A DNA stretch of 64,000 nt from Congeria kusceri (taxonomy: Eukaryota; Mollusca; Bivalvia; Myida; Dreissenidae). Under the pieces are notes generated by a model that saw nothing but the letters and a program-made list of their open reading frames with translations, had not been told where the DNA came from and ran no database searches. Shown here piece after piece: positions 24,800 to 35,960 of this stretch. How positions within the stretch are numbered: the first letter of the stretch is position 1; every line of letters starts with the position of its first letter. The translations under genes and the position numbers were made by a program. The stretch lies in contig JAPFQT010000037.1 in the NCBI GenBank assembly GCA_027627225.1, positions 558,001 through 622,000 of the forward strand, written 5' to 3'.

Positions 24800-25525
24800 A
24801 ATATCGCACCCTCGCATCGTGTTTCCGCGTTTTTGCCCTCGTATATTCAACGGTCGAGAATGCGAAAACACAATGCGAGGTTGCGAAATTAATATTGCCA
24901 TCTCGCATCCGCCGAAATTACTTCTTTGCGCATAAGCAACCGGAAGGCGAGAGTACGATATGACTATTGTTGTTTAATATGCAATTTCGGCCTATGCTCA
25001 AGCGAAAACACGATGCGAGATCGCGATATTACTTTCGTACGGAATCCGGTTAGGCCTTATGAAATATCGTGCCTCTTACGGCAAGGGCGAGACACCAGAA
25101 TTGCGCAAAACACGAAGCGAGACACGATATTCCCGCGAGACACGAAGCGAGGCACGATATTGTAACACGAGATCTCGCACTGTCGCAGTATCCCATACCA
25201 CGAAATCTCGCGGCAAAATATCGTGTCTCGCTTCGTATTTCGCGCAATTCTCGTGTCTCGCTTCGTGTCTCGCGGTAAAATATCGTGCCTCGCTCCGTGT
25301 CTCGCGCAATTCTCGTGCATCGCGTTCAAAGGTCGAGATGCGAAGCGAGACACGAAGCGATACACGATATTCAGACAAACACGAAGCGAGGCACGATGAT
25401 ATATCGTTCAAATACCGCCCGAATCTCGAGTATCGCGGTAGATTTTCAAACCACGATACACGAGACACGAAGCAATACACGATATTCAGGCGAGACACGA
25501 TATTGTATCGTTCAAATATCACCCA
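24800..25525. repeat. Foldback satellite of 'cgagacacgaag' words
   Basis: Words such as 'cgagacacgaagcgag' and 'gcacgatatt' repeat on the plus strand near 25100-25170 and 25335-25510. Their reverse complements 'ctcgcttcgtgtctcg' and 'aatatcgtgtctcgc' fill 25200-25330. The whole is an alternating direct and inverted array able to form long hairpins. Frames of 148-157 codons on both strands (Arg, Ser and Thr rich) follow from it and are not genes. Confidence 0.85.
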
Positions 25526-25822
25526 AATTTAATACACTTTTAATGCGCATTTAAAGGCTGCGGTAATGGCACTGTTTTTTTTTTAATACGCGTTTAATAT
25601 ACTTGAAAATGCAGAAAAAATACCAAAATAAGTGTATTTTTCGTGCATTTTTCCTGCATTAACACACTTAACTGCATTTAAAGTTTATACACTATATTAA
25701 AAAAAAAAAAACACTTAAGTGTATTTAAAGTGTATTTTAAGTGTATTTTCCTATGCATTAATACACTTTTATGAAAAAAAATGCAGAAAAAATACAGAAA
25801 AAAACACTTAGGGTACTAAAAG

Positions 25823-26684
25823 TAGGGGTGTAACGATATATCGGTATACGGGTATATAGCGGTATCAAATCTCGCAATAATATATTGCGATATGTAAATT
25901 GCTTACCGGTATTTAACGATATGTACTGTTTGTGTGTTTACAATTTCATTTCATGAAAAACCTATGATTATTGTATCGTTTTTTTTTAATATAACGTTTT
26001 GTTTTTAAATAATTTTAAATAATTATTACTAACGTTTCCATTGTGTTGATTTTGCATTTGTCTACATATCTGCTCCACAATGATGATTATAATAATGAAA
26101 TTAGAAACAGAATTGTTAAGTTTTAATAATCTAATTTGTGAACATACATGTAATTGCATTTGTAAGACTAAAACCCAAACACTGTTGAAATTGTGACAAA
26201 AATCACATCATTATTCGCTGAATTATATATCGATTTTGCCTAGTTGACAGAATGTTTCTTTTTAATAAACACAACTGTAAAACATAATGCATGTGTTTGT
26301 GTCAAAATACATTGACACCCTTAATTTTGCTGTTAAAGACTTGTATTGAATCTAATTGTCTTACAAAAACATACTGTTCTAAGACTAACTGTTAATATAT
26401 GATAGGCAAATACTTGCTAGTGAGATTTATGGTGTTTTTGGTCATGTTTGCCAGATAATGAACATTACGATGTTTTCCCGAATTAATTAAAGATGAACAA
26501 TGAACAGACTAAGAGCGTGCACTCTTTAATACGAATTGACCGTCAAAAACCTTGGTTATTTTAGAGAGATAGAAAGAGAAACGGTGCATTTTAATATGGG
26601 CAATATATCGCGGTATATATTGCTATTTTTTTCAAAGTATTGCGATATATCGCGATATGATTCAATGATATCGTTACACCCCTA
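25823..26684. mobile_element. hAT-type MITE with 8-bp target duplication
   Basis: Starts TAGGGGTGTAACGATATATC and ends GATATCGTTACACCCCTA. Flanking 8-mers are actaaaag (25815-25822) and cctaaaag (26685-26692), matching at 7 of 8. Ends rich in 'cgatatatcg' and 'gcgatat' words act as subterminal repeats. 862 bp with no transposase frame. It is inserted into the second duplicated block of the island. Confidence 0.9.
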
Positions 26685-26839
26685 CCTAAAAGCGTATTTA
26701 ATGTGCCTTTAATGCTAAAAAAATATGGTGCCAGTACCACGGCATTTAATACACTTATTCGAGAGGGGTTATTAATTTTTGCAAACTAATGCTATAACAA
26801 TTATAAAATGTAGCATTAAATTTAGGAATGTGTTTTTTC

Positions 26840-27130
26840 AGAAGTCTTTTTAGCTCTCCTGAGCACGAAATGAATGAGCTTTTCTGGTCAGTTGTTGTCC
26901 CTAATTATACCCCCTGAAACAAAGTTCGGGGAGGGGGGGTAGATAGGAGTGAGCTTGTCAGTATGTTGGTTTTAATGGTTTCTGGAGGATAACTCAAGAA
27001 AGGCTTGACATATTCAAATAATTTTGGTACACATGTGTAACATCATAGGATACAGGTCAAGTTCGACTTTAGTTACAAACCACTAAATTTTGACAGAGTT
27101 ATGGCCCCTTTTTGACTTAAATTACCTAAA
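26840..27130 (+). repeat. 'tataccccc' dispersed repeat, one unit
   Basis: Contains 'attataccccctgaaacaaa', 'ataggagtgagcttgtcagt', 'ctcaagaaaggcttgacata' and 'gacagagttatggcccc'. The same family is expanded in tandem at 34165-35030. Probably bivalve-specific. Confidence 0.75.
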
Positions 27131-28090
27131 AACATGGTTTCCGGACAATAGCTCCATAAAAACATGGTTTCCGGATGATAACTCTAAAAACACACAAGGA
27201 AGACATTTCGTAAGAAATATGTATACATGTACTGGGAAACTGAGCAGCATTTGTTTTACCAGTATTAAGTATTGGATGAGAGTCCTGGAGTTTTAAATTA
27301 TATGTATGTGATGTGTGAAAATGTTGCCCTGGTTAAGTATATTGATGTTGTGAGCTACCTTACTGTTCAAATGAATACCTGATGGTTCCTAGCTCTGGAT
27401 ATCGTTTTGGCAGTGTAGTTTGAAAGAGCATTCCTACAAGTGCAAATAAAAACCCCTAAAAACCTGAATTGTTGACCCCGAGTTTGTTCTGAGAAAAATT
27501 AGTATTTGGATAATGAGGCATGTATTGCAGTCACCACTCATATTAGCAGGAAAGTTGTAATTTATCGATTACTTGGGCAGAAATGCTGTCGGAAAGTGCA
27601 TGTATTTCTACCACATTATTGGCAGTTGTGTATGAAAAAATATATGTTTGGTCATGTTTATAATAGATTCATCCCATATACAAAGGAATCATGAACTGAA
27701 GCAATGAGCATGTGGCATGTTTTTTTCCAGGTGTTTGTGTTATCCAAAATGCCAAGAAGGTTTTAACCCTGACCCGTATCGGAAGAATTCACAGGCTCAT
27801 GAAATCTTTCGGCGCTTCTTGAAGGTCAAATGAGAAGTTATCAGAAAACATCCAATGGCTGTGAAAAATCTGCTCTACTTCTCTCTATACTGTTTGAGAC
27901 ACCATTTCAGTAAGTTTACGATTACATGGGGACAGTAAGGCTCCAATACAGGGAGGTATAGTGCGAAATTATTAACCTGACACTTGTGAATATTCTGTAT
28001 GCAATTGGGAATTATTTATAGATACCGCACCAATTATCGAGCGTAGCATAGGCAATACTACAATGTAAATTAATATTATATTGGCTTATA
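27130..28090. other. Low-confidence exon region (27731-27824) in otherwise blank sequence
   Basis: A 94-nt block after acceptor 'tttttttccag' and before a weak donor (gtcaaa) reads CLCYPKCQEGFNPDPYRKN then SQAHEIFRRFLK. A second frame, GVCVIQNAKKVLTLTRIGRI..., is also open for most of it. Phase does not settle the choice. Nothing else is supported here. Confidence 0.25.
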
Positions 28091-28103
28091 TGTCGTAAAG
28101 TGC

Positions 28104-28167
28104 GAATCGTGTAGTGGACCTTATAACGCGCTTTCGATGCGAAGTTTGGAGTTTGAGTCTCGGCGTC
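28104..28167 (+). repeat. tRNA-like element, plus strand
   Basis: An A-box-like 'cgtgtagtggacc' and a B-box-like 'gtttgagtctc' lie at tRNA spacing. Stems are imperfect; treat as a SINE head or pseudo-tRNA. Confidence 0.4.
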
Positions 28168-28390
28168 AACATTTTATAAAAATTTTGCACATAATGTTGT
28201 TGGTACCTATGTTTTTCACGATTTATCCATTGAGTGTGTGATTGTAATTAAAAGCGTGGTAAATGAACAATGAAAACAAATTTTTTTAAAGAGAAAAATG
28301 ATAGTAACACAATAAAATATTTTACATGTTATAATTAATATCTTGTGATCTGCATATTTTAAGAATAACTCATAACACATTTTACAAAAG

Positions 28391-28460
28391 GTCGTTGTCA
28401 GAAGGAATTGAACTTGGTTTGATGGCATGAGGCGCTAGCACTTATACCATGCGACCATTA
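28391..28460 (-). repeat. tRNA-like element, minus strand
   Basis: Reverse strand: 'atggtcgcatggtataagtg' in A-box position and 'agttcaattcc' in B-box position. Imperfect stems. It faces the element at 28104 across about 220 bp. Confidence 0.4.
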
Positions 28461-28619
28461 AATACCACACTCACTACCTCATATTTAGATCTATATCAAC
28501 ATAAATTCCAATAACAAAAATGCGTCCAAAACAACGCAAACAACCGAACAGACTTACCGTTTGTCACGAAGATTAATGAGTGTCAGGGTAATAATTTTGC
28601 ACTATAACTGAAAATATGA

Positions 28620-29600
28620 TTTCAAGAAATGCATCTTTATGTACATATTATATATATATCAGTTGTATGAATGCATTTCATAATGAACACCTGCTTTAGA
28701 GGTCCATGTGCTAGACATTGGAAAAAATATCCATATGCATATTTTATTAGAAAAGTTTTTATGCAATAATTTCAATACTTCATGCTGTTTTTTCAATATT
28801 AATGGCCAGTGCATTTTATTCAAGCCACTCTTTTTAACAGAATTTTGTATGCACTTATAAAAATAAATAGAAAAAATTCACTTAGTGCAGGCGCTTGTAT
28901 TTTATGGGTTTACTGTTATGGTTATGCCCCATTATGGTGTGCTTCGTGCCACAGTTTCAGACAAACACCTCCATTTCCTGGTGCATTAGCTCACATACTT
29001 TCTGCACTAGTTGCATACAAAGATTATGACAGATACAAAGAGTTTCCATTTTGGACTTGAGGACTGGTTAATCAAGCATGTCATTGAGGACACCGGATGG
29101 TGGGCCTCATGAATTCTTAATTGGGTCCGACAATCCAGAAGTTATTATTAAAAACGGCTACTGCTACTCTTGACATGTACTGATATGCAGAGATACTCAT
29201 TCTTGGTGCAATAGTGGCTCCAACACTGGGTTTGTTGCAAGATTGTGCACTTCTTGCATAAGCTTTTTGAAACATTTTACTATATAGAGGATATTTGTTG
29301 GTTTCGGTAGAATATTGATTCTAATTCATGAGTGATCATAGAAATTGATTGGAAATATTCATTTTCTATGATTCTGGGTTAACCAAAAATAGATATTCTA
29401 CAGAAATCTACAATTGCGCTTAAAATGTGTTATTGTCCGACTTTCCCAATAATAAGTTCCATTATCAAAGTGGTAAATTTCTTTGTTTTAAAACAGTGAA
29501 TTACCAATTTCATTTCACTTATATTTCCCTATAAGCCACCAGAAATCATAAACTAAATGTTATCGTCAGCATCTGCCATGTCTATGCTCTCTTCTCTTTC
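28620..29600. other. No supported gene
   Basis: The 83-codon frame at 28809-29060 ends LVAYKDYDRYKEFPFWT but lacks clear splice sites or a domain. Left as unexplained sequence. Confidence 0.4.
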
Positions 29601-29602
29601 AG

Positions 29603-29683
29603 GTATCGGTCACAGTTGGTATGGGAGAGTGGTTTTGCTCGAGTCCCCCTTGGCGTGTTGGACGTCTTCTGCGTTGCTGGCAG
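29603..29683 (+). CDS. Candidate exon G
   Basis: Acceptor 'ctcttctctttcag', donor gtagcc. The preferred frame reads YRSQLVWESGFARVPLG then VLDVFCVAG in 81 nt, so phase is preserved across it. Another frame (VSVTVGMGEWFCSSPPW...) is open to a second donor at about 29714. The first looks more protein-like, but phase links to neighbours are unresolved. Confidence 0.35.
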
Positions 29684-29884
29684 GTAGCCGCTCTGTCTGT
29701 GTCTGAGAGTCAGGTACAAAAAGTTATGCCATTGTTTAATATTTTAGTACAAACTAGAATAATAGTACTAATAACCAAATTTAATTCTGCAACATCTAAG
29801 ACTGTCCTATGTTAGTGAGAAATACTTCTTTCGTCTTGTTATGTCATCTGATTAGTTCCAGGTTTCTTAATACTCAAGCTATTA

Positions 29885-30260
29885 TTTGTATTGTTACTTT
29901 TGGTGGCTACAGCAGCGTTGTTGGTGGCGGTATCGGCAGCAGCGTCCCCTTCAGTTTGTGCAGACAATAACTTAAGAAGTTTTTGTGCAATCATTATGAA
30001 ACTTTATGGAAGTGTTAGTAGGCATAAAAGGGAGGTTAAATTTGATTTTTGGCATAATTGAGTTATGCCCTTTTAAAAAATAGTTCAAATAAGGCCAGCA
30101 GAGACAATAACTTGAGAAGTTTTTGTGCAATCATTATGAAACTTAGAGAAGTGTTAGTAGGCATAAATGCAAGGTTAAGTGCGATTTTAGGTATAATTGC
30201 TCTTATCGTACTTGAGTTATGCCCCGTCAGGCAACACATCTGACTCGCAGATTTCTAGTG
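29885..30260 (+). repeat. Two-unit dispersed repeat
   Basis: 'agaagtttttgtgcaatcat' and 'tgttagtaggcataaa' occur twice at about 132-bp spacing, followed by 'gagttatgccc'. A related fragment ('tacttttggcattggcagc') is at 30905. Confidence 0.8.
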
Positions 30261-30339
30261 TTATTTCTGTAGTCATCTCTTGGCAATTTTAATTATCTTT
30301 CTTGCGCTGTTCATTGTATGCCATTGGGGAAAGCTATTA

Positions 30340-30875
30340 ATTATGTCCCCCATCGAAGATGGCGGGGTATATTGTTGGTCGGTCGGTAACCATATTCATT
30401 TCCACTCTTCAACAGTTTTCATCCAATCTTCACCAAACTTCATGAAACTGTTTGGTATAAAATATCTCAGTCAATTCTTTGCCAAGTGGGATGGTCGGCC
30501 AAATCGCCCTAGACATTGTGGAGTTACGATCCTTGAATTATATAATATTGGCCTTTTTAGCCGTTTCCACTCTCTAAATCCAAGAATTGCCATCTGATCT
30601 TCATCAAACTTGGTGGAAATCTTTGTGGGCATAATATCTCAGTCAAGTTGGATAATCAACCAACTTGTTCAAGTAACTGTGGAGTTAATGCCCTTATCTA
30701 AAATTAACCGGTTTAGCTGTTTCCGTTCTTTAAGTCCAACAGTTTTTATCTGATCGTCACCAATCTTAAATAAAATGTTTGAGATTTTAATATCTTAGAC
30801 AAGTTTGATGATCAAGTAATTTGGCACAGGAACTGCAGAGTTATGGCTCTTTATTTAACTAAAATTGGCCTTTTT
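30340..30875 (+). repeat. 'cccccatcgaagatgg' dispersed repeat
   Basis: Opens with 'atgtcccccatcgaagatgg', then units with 'ccaatcttcaccaaacttca', 'gggcataatatctcagtcaa' and 'gccctt...aattggcc'. Same family as 17830 and 35330. Confidence 0.8.
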
Positions 30876-31301
30876 GTGTCACCTGAAAAGGCAACATATA
30901 AGGGTTACTTTTGGCATTGGCAGCGGCGTTCCCTTAAGTTTGTATGTGTTAGAGATCCAATTAAAGATGCTTGTTGAAGTAAGTACAATTTTGCTGTTGG
31001 TTATTCTTTAAAACTGTTTTCAAACCTAAACAATAATGCCACTTGTAAGTTAAAGTAACTCTCCTATTTCAGGTGCAGTTGAACTGGCATCACTACATGG
31101 GGATTGAGGTCTTTGAAGTTGTTGCTATGTGAACCCTTAAAGACCACCAATCACCTCAGAACCAGCTGAAAGTTTTGCATTGAAGGTAACAATGGCAGTT
31201 TTCAATAAGCAACTTTTAGATTTCTTACAAAGTTGTTACTTCGATTGTTATGCTTCATTCGTTAATAAATACATACATACAATTATGGAACTTCATGTAT
31301 A

Positions 31302-33212
31302 AAGCCTCGGTCACAACCGGGTTGCAGCGACCTTACGGCAAGATTTTTGTCAGAAACATGCATTGTCCGCATGGCGTCTGTGCATTTTTTTCTTGAAATA
31401 AGGTCGCCACAACAACTGCAACTGCGCTTAATTTGATGTGGCTGCCTTGTCTTAATCACCCATCATGCATGCATTATGCGGACATTGTGCGATCAACCTG
31501 CGGCCACTCTATGTTTTTTGCTACTAACTACAAACTGCCAGCACACACAGTGTACTTGCAAACGTCATACGGATTCCTTGTGTAGTACTTACAGCTCTCT
31601 TATGTAAATGCAAGAAAAAAACTGACACCTTATGCTTGCCGCAAGACACGTGGGGTTATTGCACGGTGACTGCAGGGCGCTATGTGCTTTGTATACGAGG
31701 GCTGTTTCACAAATTCGCGGAATTCTCTTCTCACTGGTTAATTGTTCAATCAATTTAAGTGAAAACACATTCACAAGTTGTTTGACACATATCCTATTAT
31801 ATTTTAAATAGGTTTTTATTTTCTTTACTTTATGGAAGATTTAGTGGTATCTATAGCAACCACTATTTATCGACTTGAGCACTCCAGCTTTTATACATTT
31901 GAAACGCACTCAAAGTGCTGTTGAATAATCAAGCGTTATGCATTTTTGGTGCGAAATCACCTGATGTTCGCGTCACGTCTCAACGTCATTTCCTGTAAGT
32001 TTTAAAACATTGCGTTGAACGGTTACCTCCCAGCAATGTTTTATCGCCACGACATCGCTTAATCGCTTGATGTTAAAATACGTTCCGTTGTCGACTTTTG
32101 CGTTCGACTCAAACTATCTCCGCCGGAAACATTGAAACAAATAAAAAACTTCGATACATTAACAAAGCTTGGAAAGTCAATTGTGTACAAATGGCATGCA
32201 CAATTTGGAGACAATAGAAACTCTCGCCACTAAGTCCGGACTTAGCCCCTATGGTCTTCCGTTTATTTCCCAAAGAATGAAATGAGAGGACAACGCTTTA
32301 AAAGTCTCTAGAGGTACGCAACAAATCGAGAGAAACTATTTCATCATTCAATAAAGATTGGTTCAAGGTTACGTTTGACAAGTGGGCACATAGACATAGA
32401 AAAAGTGTGGCTACAGATGATGACTTCGTCGAGAAAGTGAACCGCACTCTAAGTTGACGTTTATCTGACGTTAAATTGACGTCGGCGTGCTTCAAGTACT
32501 ACACAGAACTCTTGTTCACTGTTCCATATAAATTTAACTGTTCTGTGTATCCTTATAAGTTTTGGTCTGAAAGACAGTTATAAGTAAACGTATTTCATGA
32601 TGTATTTTGTTTTTTTATTAATCAGCAAAGGTAGTAGAAATAGAGTAATTCCGCGAATTTATGAAACATCCCTCGTATATAACCAAGATTATTTGTATGC
32701 TTTTAACACATGTTCCATATTATCTCTTTCTTTCATGTATGCTACAATCATAAACTGCTTGAAGAAATAATAATATTTATAGAAAATTTGAAAATTTAAT
32801 CTTAGTATCTTTCTGATAGATGTGTCAAATTAAAAGTCCTAAATGGCACCAATATATGCAGGATCTTTATTAAAAAAATATTGATATTCGTGTTTTTGCC
32901 AAAATACCATTGCTATCTTGCGGCGACCGTACGTACAATTTGCGATAACTAAGCTTGTGCGTCAACCTTTACAGTAATTCAGAGTTACACGGTGGCCATA
33001 TAGTCGCCGTAGTACAGAGGCATGTCAAACGCACGATTTACAGACACATCTGCAGTCGGCTGAAATTGAAAATGCTCGGCAGTCGTCTGGCAACCTAACG
33101 TTGCCCTAAACAAACTTCACAAGTTCTTAGGAAATGCATGCGTTTGTCTTGCGGTCTCAAAATCATGCGTTTTGCGTTCTGCGGTGACCGCAATGGGTTG
33201 TGACCAAGGCTT
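31302..33212. mobile_element. TIR element of unknown superfamily, hosting a nested mariner
   Basis: The left end AAGCCTCGGTCACAACC matches the reverse complement of the right end GGTTGTGACCAAGGCTT at 16 of 17 positions. Sub-terminal 'cagcgacctta' and 'gcggtgaccgc' also mirror each other. Without the nested element at 31694 its own length is about 930 bp, with no transposase frame. The target duplication is unclear. Confidence 0.65.
31694..32677 (+). mobile_element. Mariner-type deletion derivative
   Basis: TIRs TACGAGGGCTGTTTCACAAA... and the reverse-complement right end (TACGAGGGATGTTTCATAAA...) agree over 31 of 33 positions and are flanked by TA. Two transposase fragments remain. An HTH-like end (KLGKSIVYKWHAQFGDNRN) closes at about 32230. 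It directly abuts LSPDLAPMVFRLFPKE (32230-32277), the region of the last catalytic Asp in mariner DDD transposases. C-terminal DWFKVTFDKWAHRHRKS lies near 32356-32410. Most of the catalytic core is missing and stops or frameshifts interrupt the rest, so the element cannot be autonomous. Confidence 0.85.
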
Positions 33213-33337
33213 AATGAATATGTCGTTGTGTTTGTTTTTTTAGTAGTTTAAGTAATGCAAGCCCTATGAAATAAAAATCCATCCTGACAGAAATGAAAGA
33301 AATAATATTTCTACCTGAGATTTGTATCAATATTTAC

Positions 33338-34116
33338 TAGGGATGGGAACCGTATCCTAAATCAGTATTCAGATATTCATATTTGGTATCCGAATACTAT
33401 CAGGATATCCTTGACATTTCTTAGTAGTTTTCAGTGTTGTTATTAATTATTATAAATATGCATTGCACACATTTATATGCGAAGAGGTAAACAACCTCAA
33501 AATCGATTTCATTCTTAAGATAATGCTTGAGTATTTTATTTACTGTTTAGTTTCTTTCATAAGACGTGCATACAATATATATCATTATTGAATTTTTTAA
33601 CGCTTCCTGAAAACCACGTTTATACAGTACTTTTTCGAAAGAGTAAAGTTTTTATTTTATAGTGAAACAGAATGAAACGCTGACTATCATACTGTAAATT
33701 CGAATATAGTAGACAGTAGACATTTTTTTTATTTATTTTAGTGCAGGTAAATTTTGAATTTGCTTATTAATTAGTGTCTAGTATATGAAATAACTGAACC
33801 GCAAATGACAACACAGGCCACAGCGGGCGGTCAGAGGCCCCTTGACGTGTTGATAAGGGTAATGTCATTGGCCCCTTTCTGCAAACAGCCTATTAATGGA
33901 TTAATGTCAGTTTGTCAATGACGTGTTATGGGTACATGGATTATCATCTCTTGAAACAGAGATTGCAACTCCACTTGTAATGACAGTAACAAACAAGTAA
34001 AACAATACAATAACAACATGTTCTTCACTCGATATGGTATCCGAATCCCTTGTAAGTATCTGGATACTTGATCATATTCAGATATCCGTATATTCGAATA
34101 CTCGTGAGCATCCCTA
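33338..34116. mobile_element. hAT-like MITE
   Basis: Begins TAGGGATGGGAACC and ends GAGCATCCCTA. Flanking 8-mers are atatttac and acatttat (6 of 8). 'GGTATCC', 'GGATAC' and 'gaatac' words recur near both ends in both orientations, as expected for hAT subterminal sites. 779 bp, no transposase. Confidence 0.75.
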
Positions 34117-34164
34117 ACATTTATGTGTAATTGAAAGATGTGTTATATAACGTTGTTTTATTAT

Positions 34165-35030
34165 ACCCCCACAAACAAAGTTTAGGGGGAGCATATAGGA
34201 GTGAGCTTGTCGGTCTGTCCGTCTGTTGGTTTTTGGTTTCCTGATGATAACTCAAGAAAGGCTTGAAATATTCAAATAATTATTGGTACACATGTGTAAC
34301 ATCATAGATTACAGGTCAAGTTCGACGTTGGTTACATACCACTAAATTTTGACAGAGTTATGGCCCCTTTTTGACTTAAATTCCCTAAAAACATGGTTTC
34401 CGGACAATGACTCAAGAATAGCTTGACATATTTAAATAATTTTTGGTACAAATGTGAACATCATAAAATACCTAACCCTAACCCTAACCCATAAAATACA
34501 GGTCAAGTTCGATGTTGGTTACAAACCACTAAATTTTGACAGAGTTATGGGCCCTTTTCGACTTAAATTCCCTAAAAACATGGTTTCCACACATTGACTC
34601 AAAAAATGGCTTGACATATTCAAATAATTTTTGGTACAAATGTGTAACATCATAAAATACTGGTCAAGTTTGATGTTGGTTACAAACCACTAAATTTTGA
34701 CAGAGTTATGGGCCCTTTTTGTCCGGACAATTACTCAATAATGGCTTGACATATTTAAATAATTCTTGGTATACATGTGTAGCACTATAAAGTACAGATC
34801 AAGTTCGACGTTGGTTACAAACCACTAAATTTGGACACAGTTACGGCCCCTTTTTTACTTAAATTCACGAAAAACATGTTTTCCAAAAAATAACTCATGA
34901 AATGCTTCACATATTTAAATTATTATTGGTGCATAGGTTCAACATCATAAAATTCAGATCAAATTCCACTTAGGTTACAAACCACTAAATGTTGACAGAG
35001 TTATGGCTCCTATTGAAATAAAAATTTTCC
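34165..35030 (+). repeat. Tandem expansion of the 'tataccccc' repeat
   Basis: Five to six units of about 165 bp share 'ctcaagaaaggcttga', 'ttaaataatttttggtac', 'ggttacaaaccactaaattt' and 'gacagagttatggccc'. One unit carries a telomere-like insert (34471-34490). Confidence 0.9.
34471..34490. repeat. Short interstitial telomeric repeat with 10-bp flanking duplication
   Basis: cctaaccctaaccctaaccc is the metazoan (CCCTAA)n telomere motif. cataaaatac is present on both sides (34462-34471 and 34490-34499), whereas neighbouring tandem units carry it only once. The insert is therefore secondary to the repeat. Confidence 0.9.
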
Positions 35031-35186
35031 AAATACACTCTTTAACATTTACAAATTAAAGCATTCTCTCTCTGTCGATTTCTTTCGCATGGATGCCATA
35101 GTTTTGTGTCAAGGCTATATTGCAGGAGTTTATCCGCCACTCATGTGACAATTCTTGTTTAATGAAATGTTATTCTGCATCTCTAG

Positions 35187-35285
35187 ATTTGTGCCAAAGC
35201 AGCTGGTGACAATTGTGGGCAGTATCGGCATCTGACCAACTCCATCTCAGACATTCCCTGTCTTGCACAGAAATCCACATCAGAG
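35187..35285 (+). CDS. Penultimate exon H of the plus-strand gene
   Basis: Acceptor 'ttctgcatctctag', donor gtatgc. The 99-nt block reads ICAKAAGDNCGQYRHLTN then SISDIPCLAQKSTSE with no stop, ending at phase 0. It joins the terminal exon at 36426 without frame change, giving a continuous 65-residue C-terminal tail. No family recognised. With candidate exons A-G upstream in the same orientation it may form one gene of about 20 kb; the connections are inferred. Confidence 0.65.
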
Positions 35286-35329
35286 GTATGCAGTGTTTAG
35301 ATGTGTTCTGCCTGTTGGTGAGCTTATTA

Positions 35330-35960
35330 TGCCCCCCATCCAAGATGATGGGGGTATATTGGTTTGTTAATGCCGGTCGGTTTGTCAGTCGGTCACTCGG
35401 CCTGTCGGTCGAGAGACCACTTTCGTTTCTGCTTCAAGTCCAATAGTTTTTATTTAATCTTAACCAAACTTCATGAAAATGTTTAGCGGCATAATATCTC
35501 AGCCAAGATCGATAATCAGCCTAGTTGCTCCGGGAATTGTGGAGTTATGGCCCTTGTATTGTCTAAAATTAGCCTTTTTAGCAGTTTCTGCTCTCTAATT
35601 CCAACAGTTTTGATATGATCTTCACAAAACTTGCTGAACATGTTTGTGGGCATAATATCTTGGCCATGTTCGATAGTCTGCCAAATCGCTCAAGGAATTG
35701 TGGAGTTATGGCTCTTGAATTATCTAGAATTGGCACTCAAAGTCCAACAGTTTTCATCCAATCTTCACCAAACTTGATGAAAATGTTTGAGTTTGTAATA
35801 TCTTTATAACACCCCAGAAGTTATGACCCTTGATTTATCTAAAATTTGCCTTTTTAGCAGTTTCGTGTACCTTTGTCCAACAGTTCTTATCCGATCATCA
35901 CAAAATGTGATATTTTAAAGATTTATTTTAGCCTAAAGGGGGCATAACTGTTTTGCAAAC
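35330..35960 (+). repeat. 'cccccatccaagatgatggg' dispersed repeat
   Basis: Begins 'gccccccatccaagatgatg' and repeats 'tcttaaccaaacttcatgaa', 'ggcataatatctcagcc' and 'gagttatggcccttg'. Lies in the intron between exons H and I. Confidence 0.85.

Larger units (their letters stand above)
23537..26764. mobile_element. Nested repeat island bounded by exact 17-bp inverted repeats
   Basis: TCTCGAATAAGTGTATT at 23537-23553 is matched by its exact reverse complement at 26748-26764. Between them lie two near-identical blocks of about 260 bp in direct orientation, microsatellites, a foldback satellite and an inserted hAT-type MITE. The simplest view is a duplicated or interrupted MITE family whose outer ends survive. 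No transposase frame was found. Confidence 0.6.

Noticed and set aside
25057..25554. Arg/Ser/Thr-rich frames on both strands (up to 157 codons)
   Set aside because: Generated by the foldback satellite; opposite-strand frames mirror each other.
31073..31187. Block after a good acceptor (VQLNWHHYMGIEVFEVVAM then stop)
   Set aside because: A stop occurs in every frame before the strong donor at about 31188; could be an alternative terminal exon but unsupported.
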